NCBI GenBank assembly: GCA_017400135.1
Contig: JAFPVJ010000004.1
Span: forward strand, 1 to 64,000
Length of the DNA: 64,000 bases
Direction: 5' to 3'
Source of the DNA: Bacteroidales bacterium
GTDB taxonomy: Bacteria > Bacteroidota > Bacteroidia > Bacteroidales > UBA932
Shown here piece by piece: positions 40,490-49,015 of the stretch. A program made the translations under genes and the position numbers. Numbering within the stretch: position 1 is the first letter of the stretch; each line of letters starts with the position of its first letter. The notes beneath the pieces are model-generated. The model did not search any database. It was not told the DNA's origin and saw nothing but the letters and a program-made list of their open reading frames with translations.

Positions 40490-41597
40490 GATGATCGCCC
40501 TGGGCCTGCTGGTCCTGGCAGCCGCCTCCTGCGGCAAGAATACTTCCATCAAGGGTACGCTCGCCGATGCGCCTGGCCGTCAGGTCGTCGTCAAGTATCT
40601 GGATGTCAATGCGCCCAAGGTGCTGGACACGGTCAAGACCGATGCTTCCGGCGCATTCAGGTATGGCTTGAATGTCAAGGAAGGGCAGCCTCAATTCGTG
40701 TACCTGTATTATGGCGACACCAAGATCGCGTCTCTCCTTCTCCAGAAGGGTGACAAGGTGACGGTTGCCGCCGACACGCTCGGCCGTTACAGCGTCGAGG
40801 GCTCCGAGGAGAGCGTCAAGTTGCAGCAGGTGGAGCAGGATTTCTCCGCTTTCCTGTCGGATTTGAGCGCTACGATTGAGGGCGCGCAGGAAGGGGATGT
40901 CGCGGTGAACCGCGAGATATCCAAGAAATATGTCGCGTATTATCGCAATGCCCTGAAGTACATCCTGTCCAACCCCCACTCCCTGACGGTCATTCCGGTC
41001 CTGTACCAGAAGATCAACGAGGACTTCCCGGTGTTCAAGGAGGACAGCGACGCCATCTATTTCCGGAGCGCCAGCGATTCGCTGAAGACGGTTTATCCTG
41101 AATCGGCCTACGTGAAGGCGCTGGACAAGGAGGCTGTCCGTCGGCTGAAACTGATGGATCTCGCACTCAAGTTGAAGGAGGTCCAGCCCATGAGTTATCC
41201 CGATCTCGAGATTGCGGACAGCAAGGGCGGGAAGGCGAAGCTTTCCGAGGTGGATGCCAAGGTCGTTCTCCTGTATTTCTGGGATGCTTCCGATGCGGCG
41301 CAGAAGATGTTCAACATCGATCAGCTCCTGCCGCTGTATAAGGAGTATCATCCGAAGGGTTTCGAGATCTATTCCGTCAACGTGGATCCGGACAAGACGC
41401 TCTGGGGCACGACGGTCAAGAACCAGCAACTGCCCTGGATCAACGTCTGTGACGGTTTCGGTGCCGCGAGCGTGGCGCTGCAGCGCTACAACGTGACGGC
41501 CCTGCCGGCTTTCTACCTGATTGCCGGCGGCGAGCTGGTCAGCGAGCCCGTGACGGGCATCGACGGCCTGAAGAGCTATCTGAAGAAGATTCTTTAG
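40476..41597 (+). CDS. Thioredoxin-fold lipoprotein lacking CxxC
   Basis: 373 residues. SPII signal with lipobox LAAASC (Cys19). The N-terminal half (KGTLADAPGRQVVVKYLDVNAPKVLDT to GSEES) is like the DUF4369-type beta domain before TlpA-like thioredoxin domains in Bacteroidota. The C-terminal TlpA/AhpC-like domain keeps VVLLYFWDAS, the KGFEIYSVNVDPD segment and the cis-Pro region ALPAFYLI, but the redox WCxxC is replaced by WDASDAAQ. It thus cannot be a normal disulfide reductase. An alternative start at 40491 follows the HIT stop directly. The stop overlaps that of convergent tsaB by 4 bases. Confidence 0.8.
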   Translation: MRNCKMIALGLLVLAAASCGKNTSIKGTLADAPGRQVVVKYLDVNAPKVLDTVKTDASGAFRYGLNVKEGQPQFVYLYYGDTKIASLLLQKGDKVTVAADTLGRYSVEGSEESVKLQQVEQDFSAFLSDLSATIEGAQEGDVAVNREISKKYVAYYRNALKYILSNPHSLTVIPVLYQKINEDFPVFKEDSDAIYFRSASDSLKTVYPESAYVKALDKEAVRRLKLMDLALKLKEVQPMSYPDLEIADSKGGKAKLSEVDAKVVLLYFWDASDAAQKMFNIDQLLPLYKEYHPKGFEIYSVNVDPDKTLWGTTVKNQQLPWINVCDGFGAASVALQRYNVTALPAFYLIAGGELVSEPVTGIDGLKSYLKKIL

Positions 41598-42448
41598 AAA
41601 AGTTTCTTTGCGCTGACGGTGGCGACAAATTGCTTGAGGTAGAACGGTTCGAAGTACGCTGTGTCTTCGAACCGTTTTTCTTTGTACGCCGCCATTGCTG
41701 GCCTTAGCATAACATCGGCTCTGGGGCAGCAACCAATGAAACGGGCGTTCGCGGCGGGCGACTGCGGGGCCGGCGACGGGTTGAGGGGAGCCACTGTGAG
41801 GGGGCTCTGCCCCCTACTATCCCCCGCGGCTCCCGGGCTACCGACATCGCCTTCGGCTCCGTCCCGCCCTCCGCCGGGCGCTCTGAGGAGCGCCTTTTTA
41901 CCATCTGCGAATGCCTGGATGACGTCCTTGCATTTGAGGGCGCCGTCGCCGATGAAGAGGACGGGGCCTTCGGCGAGGCGGTCGGCAAAGGTGGTCTCGT
42001 CGACGATGACGGGGGCGGTCTCGGTCAGTTGGCGGCCGTCGGGAGTGAAGACTGCGGTATAGACCTCCATCCGGCGGGCGTCGATCATCGGAACGATGTA
42101 TTTGCAGCCATCCGGGACGAGTCCGTCGTCGATGGCTTGGGCGACCAGGGTATCCAGCGTCCCGATCGCGATCAGGGGCAGGTCGGCGCCGAAGCATAGG
42201 CCCTTCGCCGTGGAGGAACCCACCCGCAGGCCGGTGTAGGAACCGGGGCCCTTGCTGACGCAGACGGCGTCGCAGTCGCGTGCGGTCAGCCCCTGCTCCC
42301 GCAGCATCTCATCCAGGAAAACGGCGGTCAGCGAAGCCTGGCTGCGGGGTACCTCGGTAGACTTGTACGCCACGATGCGCCCTTCTTCCGACAGGGCGAC
42401 GGAAGTCAGGGAAGTGGACGTCTCGATATAGAGTATACGGTCCCGCAT
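41594..42448 (-). CDS. tsaB: tRNA t6A biosynthesis protein TsaB with internal insertion
   Basis: 284 residues against about 225-235 in the family. TsaB is the scaffold partner of TsaD in forming N6-threonylcarbamoyladenosine at position 37 of ANN-decoding tRNAs. Family motifs: ILYIETSTSLTSVAL, VSKGPGSYTGLRVGSSTAKGL and a YFEPFYLKQF tail. Residues about 186-233 (Gly/Ala/Pro/Ser-rich) have no counterpart in the family and correspond to a GC-rich palindromic stretch; the normal sequence resumes at NARFIG. It follows cvpA by 3 bases. The insertion sits in the C-terminal part, where a surface loop could tolerate it. Confidence 0.92.
   Translation of the reverse strand: MRDRILYIETSTSLTSVALSEEGRIVAYKSTEVPRSQASLTAVFLDEMLREQGLTARDCDAVCVSKGPGSYTGLRVGSSTAKGLCFGADLPLIAIGTLDTLVAQAIDDGLVPDGCKYIVPMIDARRMEVYTAVFTPDGRQLTETAPVIVDETTFADRLAEGPVLFIGDGALKCKDVIQAFADGKKALLRAPGGGRDGAEGDVGSPGAAGDSRGQSPLTVAPLNPSPAPQSPAANARFIGCCPRADVMLRPAMAAYKEKRFEDTAYFEPFYLKQFVATVSAKKLF
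41750..41893. repeat. Palindromic insert inside tsaB
   Basis: About 144 bp (48 codons), in frame, made of nested hairpins: AGGGGGC/GCCCCCT (41799-41815), GGGAGCC/GGCTCCC (41786-41792 with 41828-41834) and GGCGCTC/GAGCGCC (41877-41883 with 41888-41894). Its base composition differs from the gene on each side. Boundaries are set by where family similarity stops and resumes, so they are approximate. Confidence 0.6.
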
Positions 42449-42451
42449 GGA

Positions 42452-42949
42452 TTATTGCTTGAACAGCAGGGCTTTCAGATAAGGGAATACCTTATACGCC
42501 GCATCCCGCAGGGGAGCGTACAGGACCGACTGGTCGAGCGTCTCGGGCTTGACCAGGGAGAATTTCAGGTTGATCGTATCGAAAAGGATCAGGAACAGGC
42601 CGATGATCAACGCCCCCTTGAGCAGCGAGAAGATCATTCCCAGCATCCAGTTGAGCCAACCCAGGTCCACCGCCTTGAACAGCTTCAAGATCAGCTTGCC
42701 GACCAGGTGCAGCAGCAGGGATACAACGATCAGGATCAGCACGAATCCGGCGATGTTCAGGACCGTCTCCGATACGTTGGGGAAATACTGCCGCAGCCAT
42801 TCGCAGGCCATTTCGGAGAAATGGAAGGCCAGCCAGATGCCCAGGATGACGGAAACGAGGGAGACGACTTGGGCGATGAAACCGTGCTGGATGCCGCGCA
42901 CGATGGCGGGGACGAAACATACCAGCAATATGATGTCCAGGGTACTCAT
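42452..42949 (-). CDS. CvpA-family membrane protein
   Basis: 165 residues from the ATG at 42947-42949. The same frame stays open far to the right as antisense of ileS; that extension is not a gene. Four hydrophobic helices (about 5-25, 28-48, 63-88 and 103-125) and the start STLDIILLVCFVPAIVRGIQHGF match the CvpA/colicin V production family of inner-membrane proteins. Role in this organism unknown. It precedes tsaB by 3 bases and is divergent from ileS. Confidence 0.88.
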   Translation of the reverse strand: MSTLDIILLVCFVPAIVRGIQHGFIAQVVSLVSVILGIWLAFHFSEMACEWLRQYFPNVSETVLNIAGFVLILIVVSLLLHLVGKLILKLFKAVDLGWLNWMLGMIFSLLKGALIIGLFLILFDTINLKFSLVKPETLDQSVLYAPLRDAAYKVFPYLKALLFKQ

Positions 42950-42951
42950 AA

Positions 42952-42986
42952 TTTGTTGTAAAAAATCCTTGGATTGACTATATTTG
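42952..42986 (+). promoter_or_regulatory. ileS promoter
   Basis: TATATTTG (42979-42986) fits the -7 element exactly; TTTG at 42952-42955 is a possible -33 at slightly long spacing. It is 26 bases before the ileS ATG. Confidence 0.6.
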
Positions 42987-43012
42987 TCGGTTACAAAATT
43001 AGCCAAAAAATA

Positions 43013-46000
43013 ATGACATTCAAAGAATACAAGGGACTGGATCTGGTGGGCGTCGGAAACGACATCCTGGAGCGCTGGAAACGCAATTCCGCGTTCGAGA
43101 AGTCGCTCGCCTTGCGGGACGGCGCGCCGGAGTTCATCTTCTTCGAAGGACCTCCTTCGGCGAACGGCATGCCCGGCATCCACCACGTGATGGCGCGTTC
43201 CATCAAGGACGCCGTCTGCCGTTACAAGACCCAGACCGGATACCTGGTGCGCCGCCGCGCCGGCTGGGACACCCATGGACTGCCCGTGGAGCTCGGCGTC
43301 GAAAAGAAGCTCGGCATCACCAAGGAGGACATTGGCACGAAGATCAGTGTCGAGGAATACAACCGGGCCTGCCGCGAGGAGGTGATGAAGTACACCGCCG
43401 AGTGGCGCAACCTCACCGAGCGCATCGGCTACTGGGTGGACATGGACGACCCGTACATCACCTACGACAACCGCTATATCGAGACCCTCTGGTACCTGCT
43501 GAAGGACATCTACGGCAAGGGCTACCTCTACAAGGGCAAGTCCATCCAGCCCTACAGCCCCGCCGCCGGCACGGGCCTCAGCTCCCACGAGCTCAACCAG
43601 CCCGGCTGCTACCGCGACGTCAAGGACACGACGGTCTGCGCGCAGTTCAAGTCCCTCGACGAGGAAGGCTTGTACTTCCTCGCCTGGACCACGACGCCCT
43701 GGACCCTGCCGTCCAACACGGCGCTCTGCGTGGGCCCGAACATCGATTATGTCCGGGTGCGCAGCGCCAATCCCTATACCGGCATTCCCGCGACCTACAT
43801 TCTGGCGAAGGACTTGGTCGGCGCCTGGTTCAATGAAAAGACCCCGTACGAGGTGCTTCCGGGCACGGTCAAGGGCACTGAGCTCGCCGGCATGCGCTAC
43901 GAGCAGCTGATTCCCTGGTTCCGTCCCGACGAGGGTGCATTCAAAGTCATCCTGGGCGACTATGTCACGACCGAGGATGGTACCGGCATCGTCCACATCG
44001 CGCCGACTTTCGGTGCCGATGACGCAAAAGTCGCGAAGCTCGCCGGCGTCCCCGGCCTGTTCGTGGCCGATAAGGACGGCGCTCCGCAGGCCCAGGTGGA
44101 CCCCCGCGGCCGTTTCTACCGCGTCGAAGACCTGGATCCGGCCTATGTGGCCGACCGGGTCGATCCGAACTACACGGAGTGGGCGGGCCGCTATGTCAAG
44201 AACGCCTATGACGACAGCCTTCCCGCGGACGCCCCGACCCTCGACATTGACATCTGCGTGATGCTCAAGGCCGAAAACAAGGCCTTCCGCATCGAAAAGC
44301 ATACGCACAACTATCCCCACTGCTGGCGCACGGACAAGCCCGTCCTCTATTATCCGCTGAATTCCTGGTTCATCAAGGCCACGGCGGTACGCGAGGAGAT
44401 GATGGCCCTCAACGACCAGATCGTCTGGAAACCCGAGGCCACCGGCACGGGCCGTTTCGGCAAGTGGCTGGAGAACATCCAGGACTGGAATCTCAGCCGC
44501 AGTCGCTACTGGGGCACGCCGCTCCCGATCTGGCGCACCGACGACGGCAAGGAAGAGATCTGCATCGGCAGCGCCGCCGAGCTCTATGCCGAGATCGAGA
44601 AGGCGGTCGCGGCCGGCATCATGGCCTCCAATCCGCTCAAGGACAAGGGCTTCGACCCGGCGGACATGTCCAAGGAGAACTACGACAGGATCGACCTGCA
44701 CCGGCCGTACGTGGACGAGATTTTCCTCGTGAGCCCTTCCGGAAAGAAGATGACCCGCGAGACCGACCTGATCGACGTGTGGTTCGATTCCGGCTCGATG
44801 CCGTACGCCCAGACGGGCCTGCGCGGCAAGGATACGCCGGACTTCGGCTGCACGGCCGATTTCATCGCCGAAGGCGTCGACCAGACGCGCGGCTGGTTCT
44901 ACACCCTGCACGCCATCCACACGATGGTCAGCGGTACGCCGGCCTTCAAGCGCGTGATTTCCAACGGGCTGGTCCTGGACAAGAAGGGCGAGAAGATGTC
45001 CAAGCGCCTGGGCAATGCGGTGGACCCGTTCCAGGCGATGGACACCTACGGCCCCGACCCGCTGCGCTGGTACATGCTGACCAACGCCCAGCCCTGGGAC
45101 AACCTCAAGTTCGACGAGGCCGGCGTGGACGAGGTGCGCCGCAAGTTCTTCGGCACCCTCTACAACACCTATTCCTTCTTCGCGCTCTATGCGAACGTGG
45201 ACGGCTTCGACCCGAAGGCGCCCGCCGTACCGTACGCCGACCGCCCGGAGATCGACCGCTGGATCATTTCCCTGCTCAACAGCCTCATCCGCGACGTGCG
45301 CGCCGCCTACGAGGACTATGATATCACCCTGGCCGGACGCCTGATCCAGGACTTCGTCTGCGACCACCTGTCCAACTGGTACGTGCGCCTCAACCGCAAG
45401 CGTTTCTGGGGTGGTGAACCCGGTACCGACAAGCAGGCCGCCTACCAGACGCTGTACGAGGTGCTGTGCGATGTCGCCGTCCTGGCGGCCCCGATCGCCC
45501 CGTTCTACATGGACCGGCTCTATCTGGACCTCGTTCCGGACGGGGAGGAGTCCGTGCATTACGTGACGATGCCCGAGCCCGAGACATCTCTGATCGACAC
45601 CGATCTGGAAGAACGGATGGCCCTGGCCCAGAAGGCGACCTCGATGGTGCTCGCGCTCCGGCGCAAGGTCAACATCAAGGTGCGCCAGCCCCTGTCCAAG
45701 CTCGTGATTCCCGTCATCTCCGACAAGGTCCGCGCCCAGCTGGAGAAGGTGAAGGACATCCTCCTCGGGGAAGTCAACGTCAAGGAAGCCGAATTCATCG
45801 CCGACACCACCGGCATCATCACCAAGAAGATCAAGCCCAATTTCAAGACCCTGGGCAAGATCTACGGCAAGCAGATGAAGGAGATTGCCGCCGCGTTCTG
45901 CGCTTTCGACCAGCAGACCATCTCCGAGATCCAGGCCGCCGAGACCGAGGGACGCACCTATACGCTCGCCCTGCCTTCCGGTCCGGTCGAATTGAACCCT

Positions 46001-46810
46001 GGGGACTATCAGATTTCCTCCGAGGACATGCCGGGCTGGCTGGTCGGATCCGAGGGGGCGCTCACGATCGCCCTGGATATCGAGGTGACGGACGCCCTGC
46101 GCAACGAAGGTATCGCCCGCGAACTGGTCAACCGCATCCAGAACATCCGCAAGGACAGCGGATTCGAGGTGACGGACAAGGTCGCCGTGACGATTTATGC
46201 CGCCGGCGCCGACTATGACGAGATTTCCTACTCCCTCGCCTCCTACAAAGACTATCTCGCTTCCCAGACCCTCGCCGTGTCCGTGGATCTCGCGCCGCTC
46301 GCCGACGCCCCTGCGACCGCCGTAGAAGTCGAATGGAGCGAAACACCCATAAAGATCAACGTCGTAAAAGAAAAGAATATGGCAGAAGTAAAGAAAAAAG
46401 CCAAAGACGCGCAGCCGGTCGAGAAGACCCGCTATTCCGACGAGGAGCTCGCCGAGTTCCGCGTCATCATCGAGGACATGCTGGCCAAGGCCCGCTCGGA
46501 GTACAACAAGCTCCGCCAGGTCGTGATGCACAACGGCAGCAACGACATCGAGGACACCTCCCCGTCTTTCAAGACGGTCGAGGACGACGGCGCCAACCAG
46601 CTTTCCAAGGAAGAGGCGAGTGCGCTCGCCCAGCGTCAGTACAAGTTCATCCAGAACCTCGAAGCTGCCATCGCGCGCATCGAGAACAAGACCTACGGCG
46701 TCTGCCGCGTCACCGGCAAGCTGATCCCCAAGGAGCGGCTGCGCCTCGTGCCGCACGCCACGCTGACGGTTGAAGCCAAGGAGATGCTGGCCAAATCCGG
46801 AAAGAACTGA
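43013..46810 (+). CDS. ileS: Isoleucyl-tRNA synthetase fused to a DksA/TraR-like domain
   Basis: 1265 residues from the ATG at 43013; the open frame upstream uses a TTG within the promoter and is rejected. Residues 1-1122 are a class I IleRS: the HIGH-like segment GPPSANGMPGIHH, the editing domain WTTTPWTLPSNTALCV, KMSKR in KKGEKMSKRLGN, and anticodon-binding and C-terminal regions. Residues 1123-1265 begin MAEVKKKAKDAQ and match the Bacteroidota DksA/TraR-like protein: a helical coiled-coil region, then a remnant zinc-finger motif YGVCRVTGKLIPKERL with only one Cys. In relatives these are usually adjacent separate genes. The Met at the junction is kept and preceded by AAAAGAAAAGAAT, so an independent start is possible. 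Confidence 0.93.
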   Translation: MTFKEYKGLDLVGVGNDILERWKRNSAFEKSLALRDGAPEFIFFEGPPSANGMPGIHHVMARSIKDAVCRYKTQTGYLVRRRAGWDTHGLPVELGVEKKLGITKEDIGTKISVEEYNRACREEVMKYTAEWRNLTERIGYWVDMDDPYITYDNRYIETLWYLLKDIYGKGYLYKGKSIQPYSPAAGTGLSSHELNQPGCYRDVKDTTVCAQFKSLDEEGLYFLAWTTTPWTLPSNTALCVGPNIDYVRVRSANPYTGIPATYILAKDLVGAWFNEKTPYEVLPGTVKGTELAGMRYEQLIPWFRPDEGAFKVILGDYVTTEDGTGIVHIAPTFGADDAKVAKLAGVPGLFVADKDGAPQAQVDPRGRFYRVEDLDPAYVADRVDPNYTEWAGRYVKNAYDDSLPADAPTLDIDICVMLKAENKAFRIEKHTHNYPHCWRTDKPVLYYPLNSWFIKATAVREEMMALNDQIVWKPEATGTGRFGKWLENIQDWNLSRSRYWGTPLPIWRTDDGKEEICIGSAAELYAEIEKAVAAGIMASNPLKDKGFDPADMSKENYDRIDLHRPYVDEIFLVSPSGKKMTRETDLIDVWFDSGSMPYAQTGLRGKDTPDFGCTADFIAEGVDQTRGWFYTLHAIHTMVSGTPAFKRVISNGLVLDKKGEKMSKRLGNAVDPFQAMDTYGPDPLRWYMLTNAQPWDNLKFDEAGVDEVRRKFFGTLYNTYSFFALYANVDGFDPKAPAVPYADRPEIDRWIISLLNSLIRDVRAAYEDYDITLAGRLIQDFVCDHLSNWYVRLNRKRFWGGEPGTDKQAAYQTLYEVLCDVAVLAAPIAPFYMDRLYLDLVPDGEESVHYVTMPEPETSLIDTDLEERMALAQKATSMVLALRRKVNIKVRQPLSKLVIPVISDKVRAQLEKVKDILLGEVNVKEAEFIADTTGIITKKIKPNFKTLGKIYGKQMKEIAAAFCAFDQQTISEIQAAETEGRTYTLALPSGPVELNPGDYQISSEDMPGWLVGSEGALTIALDIEVTDALRNEGIARELVNRIQNIRKDSGFEVTDKVAVTIYAAGADYDEISYSLASYKDYLASQTLAVSVDLAPLADAPATAVEVEWSETPIKINVVKEKNMAEVKKKAKDAQPVEKTRYSDEELAEFRVIIEDMLAKARSEYNKLRQVVMHNGSNDIEDTSPSFKTVEDDGANQLSKEEASALAQRQYKFIQNLEAAIARIENKTYGVCRVTGKLIPKERLRLVPHATLTVEAKEMLAKSGKN

Positions 46811-46816
46811 TCCGGT

Positions 46817-47404
46817 ATGGCGCTCTCCAAAGGGAAGAAACTGCTGATCCTGGGAGCCACCCTCGTCATCGTCGATCAGGTCATCAAGGTCCTGGTCAAG
46901 ACGAATATGTCGATCGGGGAGCATTTCAGCGTCATCGGCAACTGGTTCCAGATCCTCTTCATCGAAAACGAGGGGATGGCCTTCGGCATGAAGTTCGGAG
47001 GAGCGCTCGGGAAATATCTCCTGACCTTCTTCCGGATCTGCCTCTTCGCCGCGCTGTCCTGGTGGATTTCGAGCCTGATCAGGAAGGACAAGGCCCCGAT
47101 GGGCGTGCTGGTCGGCCTGACGCTGATCGCCGCCGGCGCCCTGGGCAACATTATCGACTGCCTTTTCTACGGGCTGATCTTCGAGCCCCACGTCCCCTTC
47201 ATGCAGGGCCGGGTGGTCGATATGCTCTATTTCCCGATCATCGATACGACCTGGCCGAAATGGCTGCCCTGGATCGGAGGCAAACCCTTCACTTTCTTCG
47301 ACCCGGTCTTCAATTTCGCGGACAGCTGCGTAACGGTCGGCGCCTTCTACCTGATCCTTTTCCAGTGGAAGTTTTTCTCCAAAGAGGAAAAGAAGGAAGA
47401 GTAA
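46817..47404 (+). CDS. lspA: Lipoprotein signal peptidase (signal peptidase II)
   Basis: 195 residues, four membrane helices. Catalytic Asp residues are in GNIIDCLFYG and FNFADSCVT. The N-terminal VDQVIKVLV and NEGMAFG motifs match. The loop before the second Asp is longer than in E. coli, as in Bacteroidota relatives. It removes signal peptides from prolipoproteins, many of which are encoded in this window. It is 6 bases after ileS and is followed by a strong terminator. Confidence 0.95.
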   Translation: MALSKGKKLLILGATLVIVDQVIKVLVKTNMSIGEHFSVIGNWFQILFIENEGMAFGMKFGGALGKYLLTFFRICLFAALSWWISSLIRKDKAPMGVLVGLTLIAAGALGNIIDCLFYGLIFEPHVPFMQGRVVDMLYFPIIDTTWPKWLPWIGGKPFTFFDPVFNFADSCVTVGAFYLILFQWKFFSKEEKKEE

Positions 47405-47432
47405 TCCTTTGTCAATCAGAGATTCTGTCATG

Positions 47433-47461
47433 TACCCTCTTTTCGGAGAGGGTATTTTTTT
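47433..47461 (+). terminator. Intrinsic terminator after lspA
   Basis: TACCCTCT (47433-47440) pairs with AGAGGGTA (47447-47454) around TTTCGG and is followed by seven T. It ends the ileS-lspA transcript. Confidence 0.9.
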
Positions 47462-47462
47462 G

Positions 47463-47470
47463 TATATTTG
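47463..47470 (+). promoter_or_regulatory. -7 element of the SSF/Tat-enzyme operon
   Basis: TATATTTG immediately follows the terminator and is 24 bases before the SSF ATG. A -33 element would fall inside the terminator hairpin and is not clear. Confidence 0.55.
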
Positions 47471-47494
47471 GAAACGGACAAGAAGGCTTTCTCC

Positions 47495-48982
47495 ATGGCT
47501 CTGAACGGATTCTCCATACTGGACTGGCTGGTCATCGCCGCTTTCCTGGCGCTGATGGTCGCGATCGGTTTCCACGTCTCGCGCCGCAACAGGAACGAGA
47601 CCGATTATGCGCTGGGCGGCCGGAACATGAATCCGTCCATGGTGGGACTATCCCTTTTCGCCACCCTGATGAGCACGCTCAGCTACCTGTCCTATCCCGG
47701 CGAAATGATACGCTACGGCCCTGTGCTCTTCTTCGGCATCCTGGCTTATCCGCTGGCCTATTTCGCCGTGAAGCGTTTCCTGATCCCCCGTTTCATGGAG
47801 AGTAACGTGACGAGCGCGTATGAGATCCTGGAGATCAAGCTGGGGAAGGGGACCCGGCTGCTGGCGACCGTCTTTTTCCTGCTCCTGCGTTTCCTGTGGA
47901 TGTCCACGGTCATCTATGCGACGGTCTCCGCCGCGCTGATTCCCATTTTCGGGATCGATCCGTCCTACACGCCGCTGATCACCATCCTGCTGGTCCTCAT
48001 CACGCTGCTGTATACTACGATGGGCGGCCTGCGGGCCGTGGTGCTGACGGACGTACTCCAGTCGGGAATCATGTTCCTGGGAGCGATTCTCGTGATCGGA
48101 ATCATTGCTTTTCGGATCGGGGATGTGCATCGGATCTTCAATCCCTCGCTGATTGGCCACTGGGAGCCGATAGACTGGGGTTTCGATGCGACCAAACGGA
48201 TGACGGTCGGCAATATCCTGATCATGCGTTTCGTCTGGCAGATCTGCACCTCCGGCTCCGACCAGATGGCCATCCAGCGTTATCTGGCGACGAAAGACGT
48301 CCGGAGCGCTTCGCATTCATACAAGATTTCGCTGATCGCCAACGCCGGCATCGAACTGCTGCTGGCCGCTGCGGGATTCATGGTCCTGGCCTACTTCTCC
48401 TACCATCCCGGGATGATGGCTCCGGGGACGAATATAATCGACGATGCGGACACACTTTTCCCGCGCTTCATCCTGGTGGGGCTGCCGGCCGGGTTGACCG
48501 GCCTCATCGCGGCCGCCCTCATGGCGGCGGCGATGTCCAGCCTCTCATCGGGCCTGAATTCTTCGGCCACGGTGATCTTGGAGGATATCATCAAGCCCTA
48601 CGCCCGTCGTCGGGTTCCGGATGAGAAAAAGGATCTCAGGAGCATCAAGCTCGTCTCGCTTCTGCTGGGCCTGGCCGTGACCGTATCCTGCTGGTTCGTC
48701 TCGCGTGTGACGGGCAACCTGCTGGATGTCGTGGTCAAGGTGGTCAACCTGGTCGTGGCGCCGCTCTTCGTCCTGTTCTTCATGGCCCTGTTCGTCAAGG
48801 GCGCGACCGACCGGGGAACGATCTTCGGCGGACTGCTATCCTTCGCCGTCGCCATCGCCATTTCTTTCTTCGAGATTTTTGGGATCAAACCCCTGTGGAT
48901 CATGCCATTTGCCTTGATTGCGGGCATCCTGGGAGGTTTAATCGCCAGCTTTGTCGGGAACCGTATCAAGAGTTTGAAATAA
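47495..48982 (+). CDS. Sodium:solute symporter (SSF family)
   Basis: 495 residues, about 13 membrane helices, from the ATG at 47495 (an in-frame TTG at 47468 lies in the promoter). Family signs: ALGGRNMNPSMVGLSLFATLMSTLSYLSYPGE with the Na-site region, ILLVLITLLYTTMGGLRAVVLTDVLQ, and AALMAAAMSSLSSGLNSSATVILEDI. It would import a small solute with Na+; the subfamily resembles sugar or sialate-type transporters but the substrate is not known. It heads a run with a lipoprotein, two Tat-type enzymes and a ceramidase-like protein, so it may take up their product. Confidence 0.92.
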   Translation: MALNGFSILDWLVIAAFLALMVAIGFHVSRRNRNETDYALGGRNMNPSMVGLSLFATLMSTLSYLSYPGEMIRYGPVLFFGILAYPLAYFAVKRFLIPRFMESNVTSAYEILEIKLGKGTRLLATVFFLLLRFLWMSTVIYATVSAALIPIFGIDPSYTPLITILLVLITLLYTTMGGLRAVVLTDVLQSGIMFLGAILVIGIIAFRIGDVHRIFNPSLIGHWEPIDWGFDATKRMTVGNILIMRFVWQICTSGSDQMAIQRYLATKDVRSASHSYKISLIANAGIELLLAAAGFMVLAYFSYHPGMMAPGTNIIDDADTLFPRFILVGLPAGLTGLIAAALMAAAMSSLSSGLNSSATVILEDIIKPYARRRVPDEKKDLRSIKLVSLLLGLAVTVSCWFVSRVTGNLLDVVVKVVNLVVAPLFVLFFMALFVKGATDRGTIFGGLLSFAVAIAISFFEIFGIKPLWIMPFALIAGILGGLIASFVGNRIKSLK

Positions 48983-49015
48983 ATGTCGTATCTTGTATCG
49001 GAAATGACTGTTTCG

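Noticed and set aside
42950-47575. Very long minus-strand open frame continuing cvpA across ileS and lspA (over 1500 residues)
   Set aside because: It is the antisense of ileS; the high GC at third positions removes stops on the opposite strand. Sequence is low-complexity Val/Gly/Asp/His-rich with no domain. Only the 165-residue CvpA part at its end is real.
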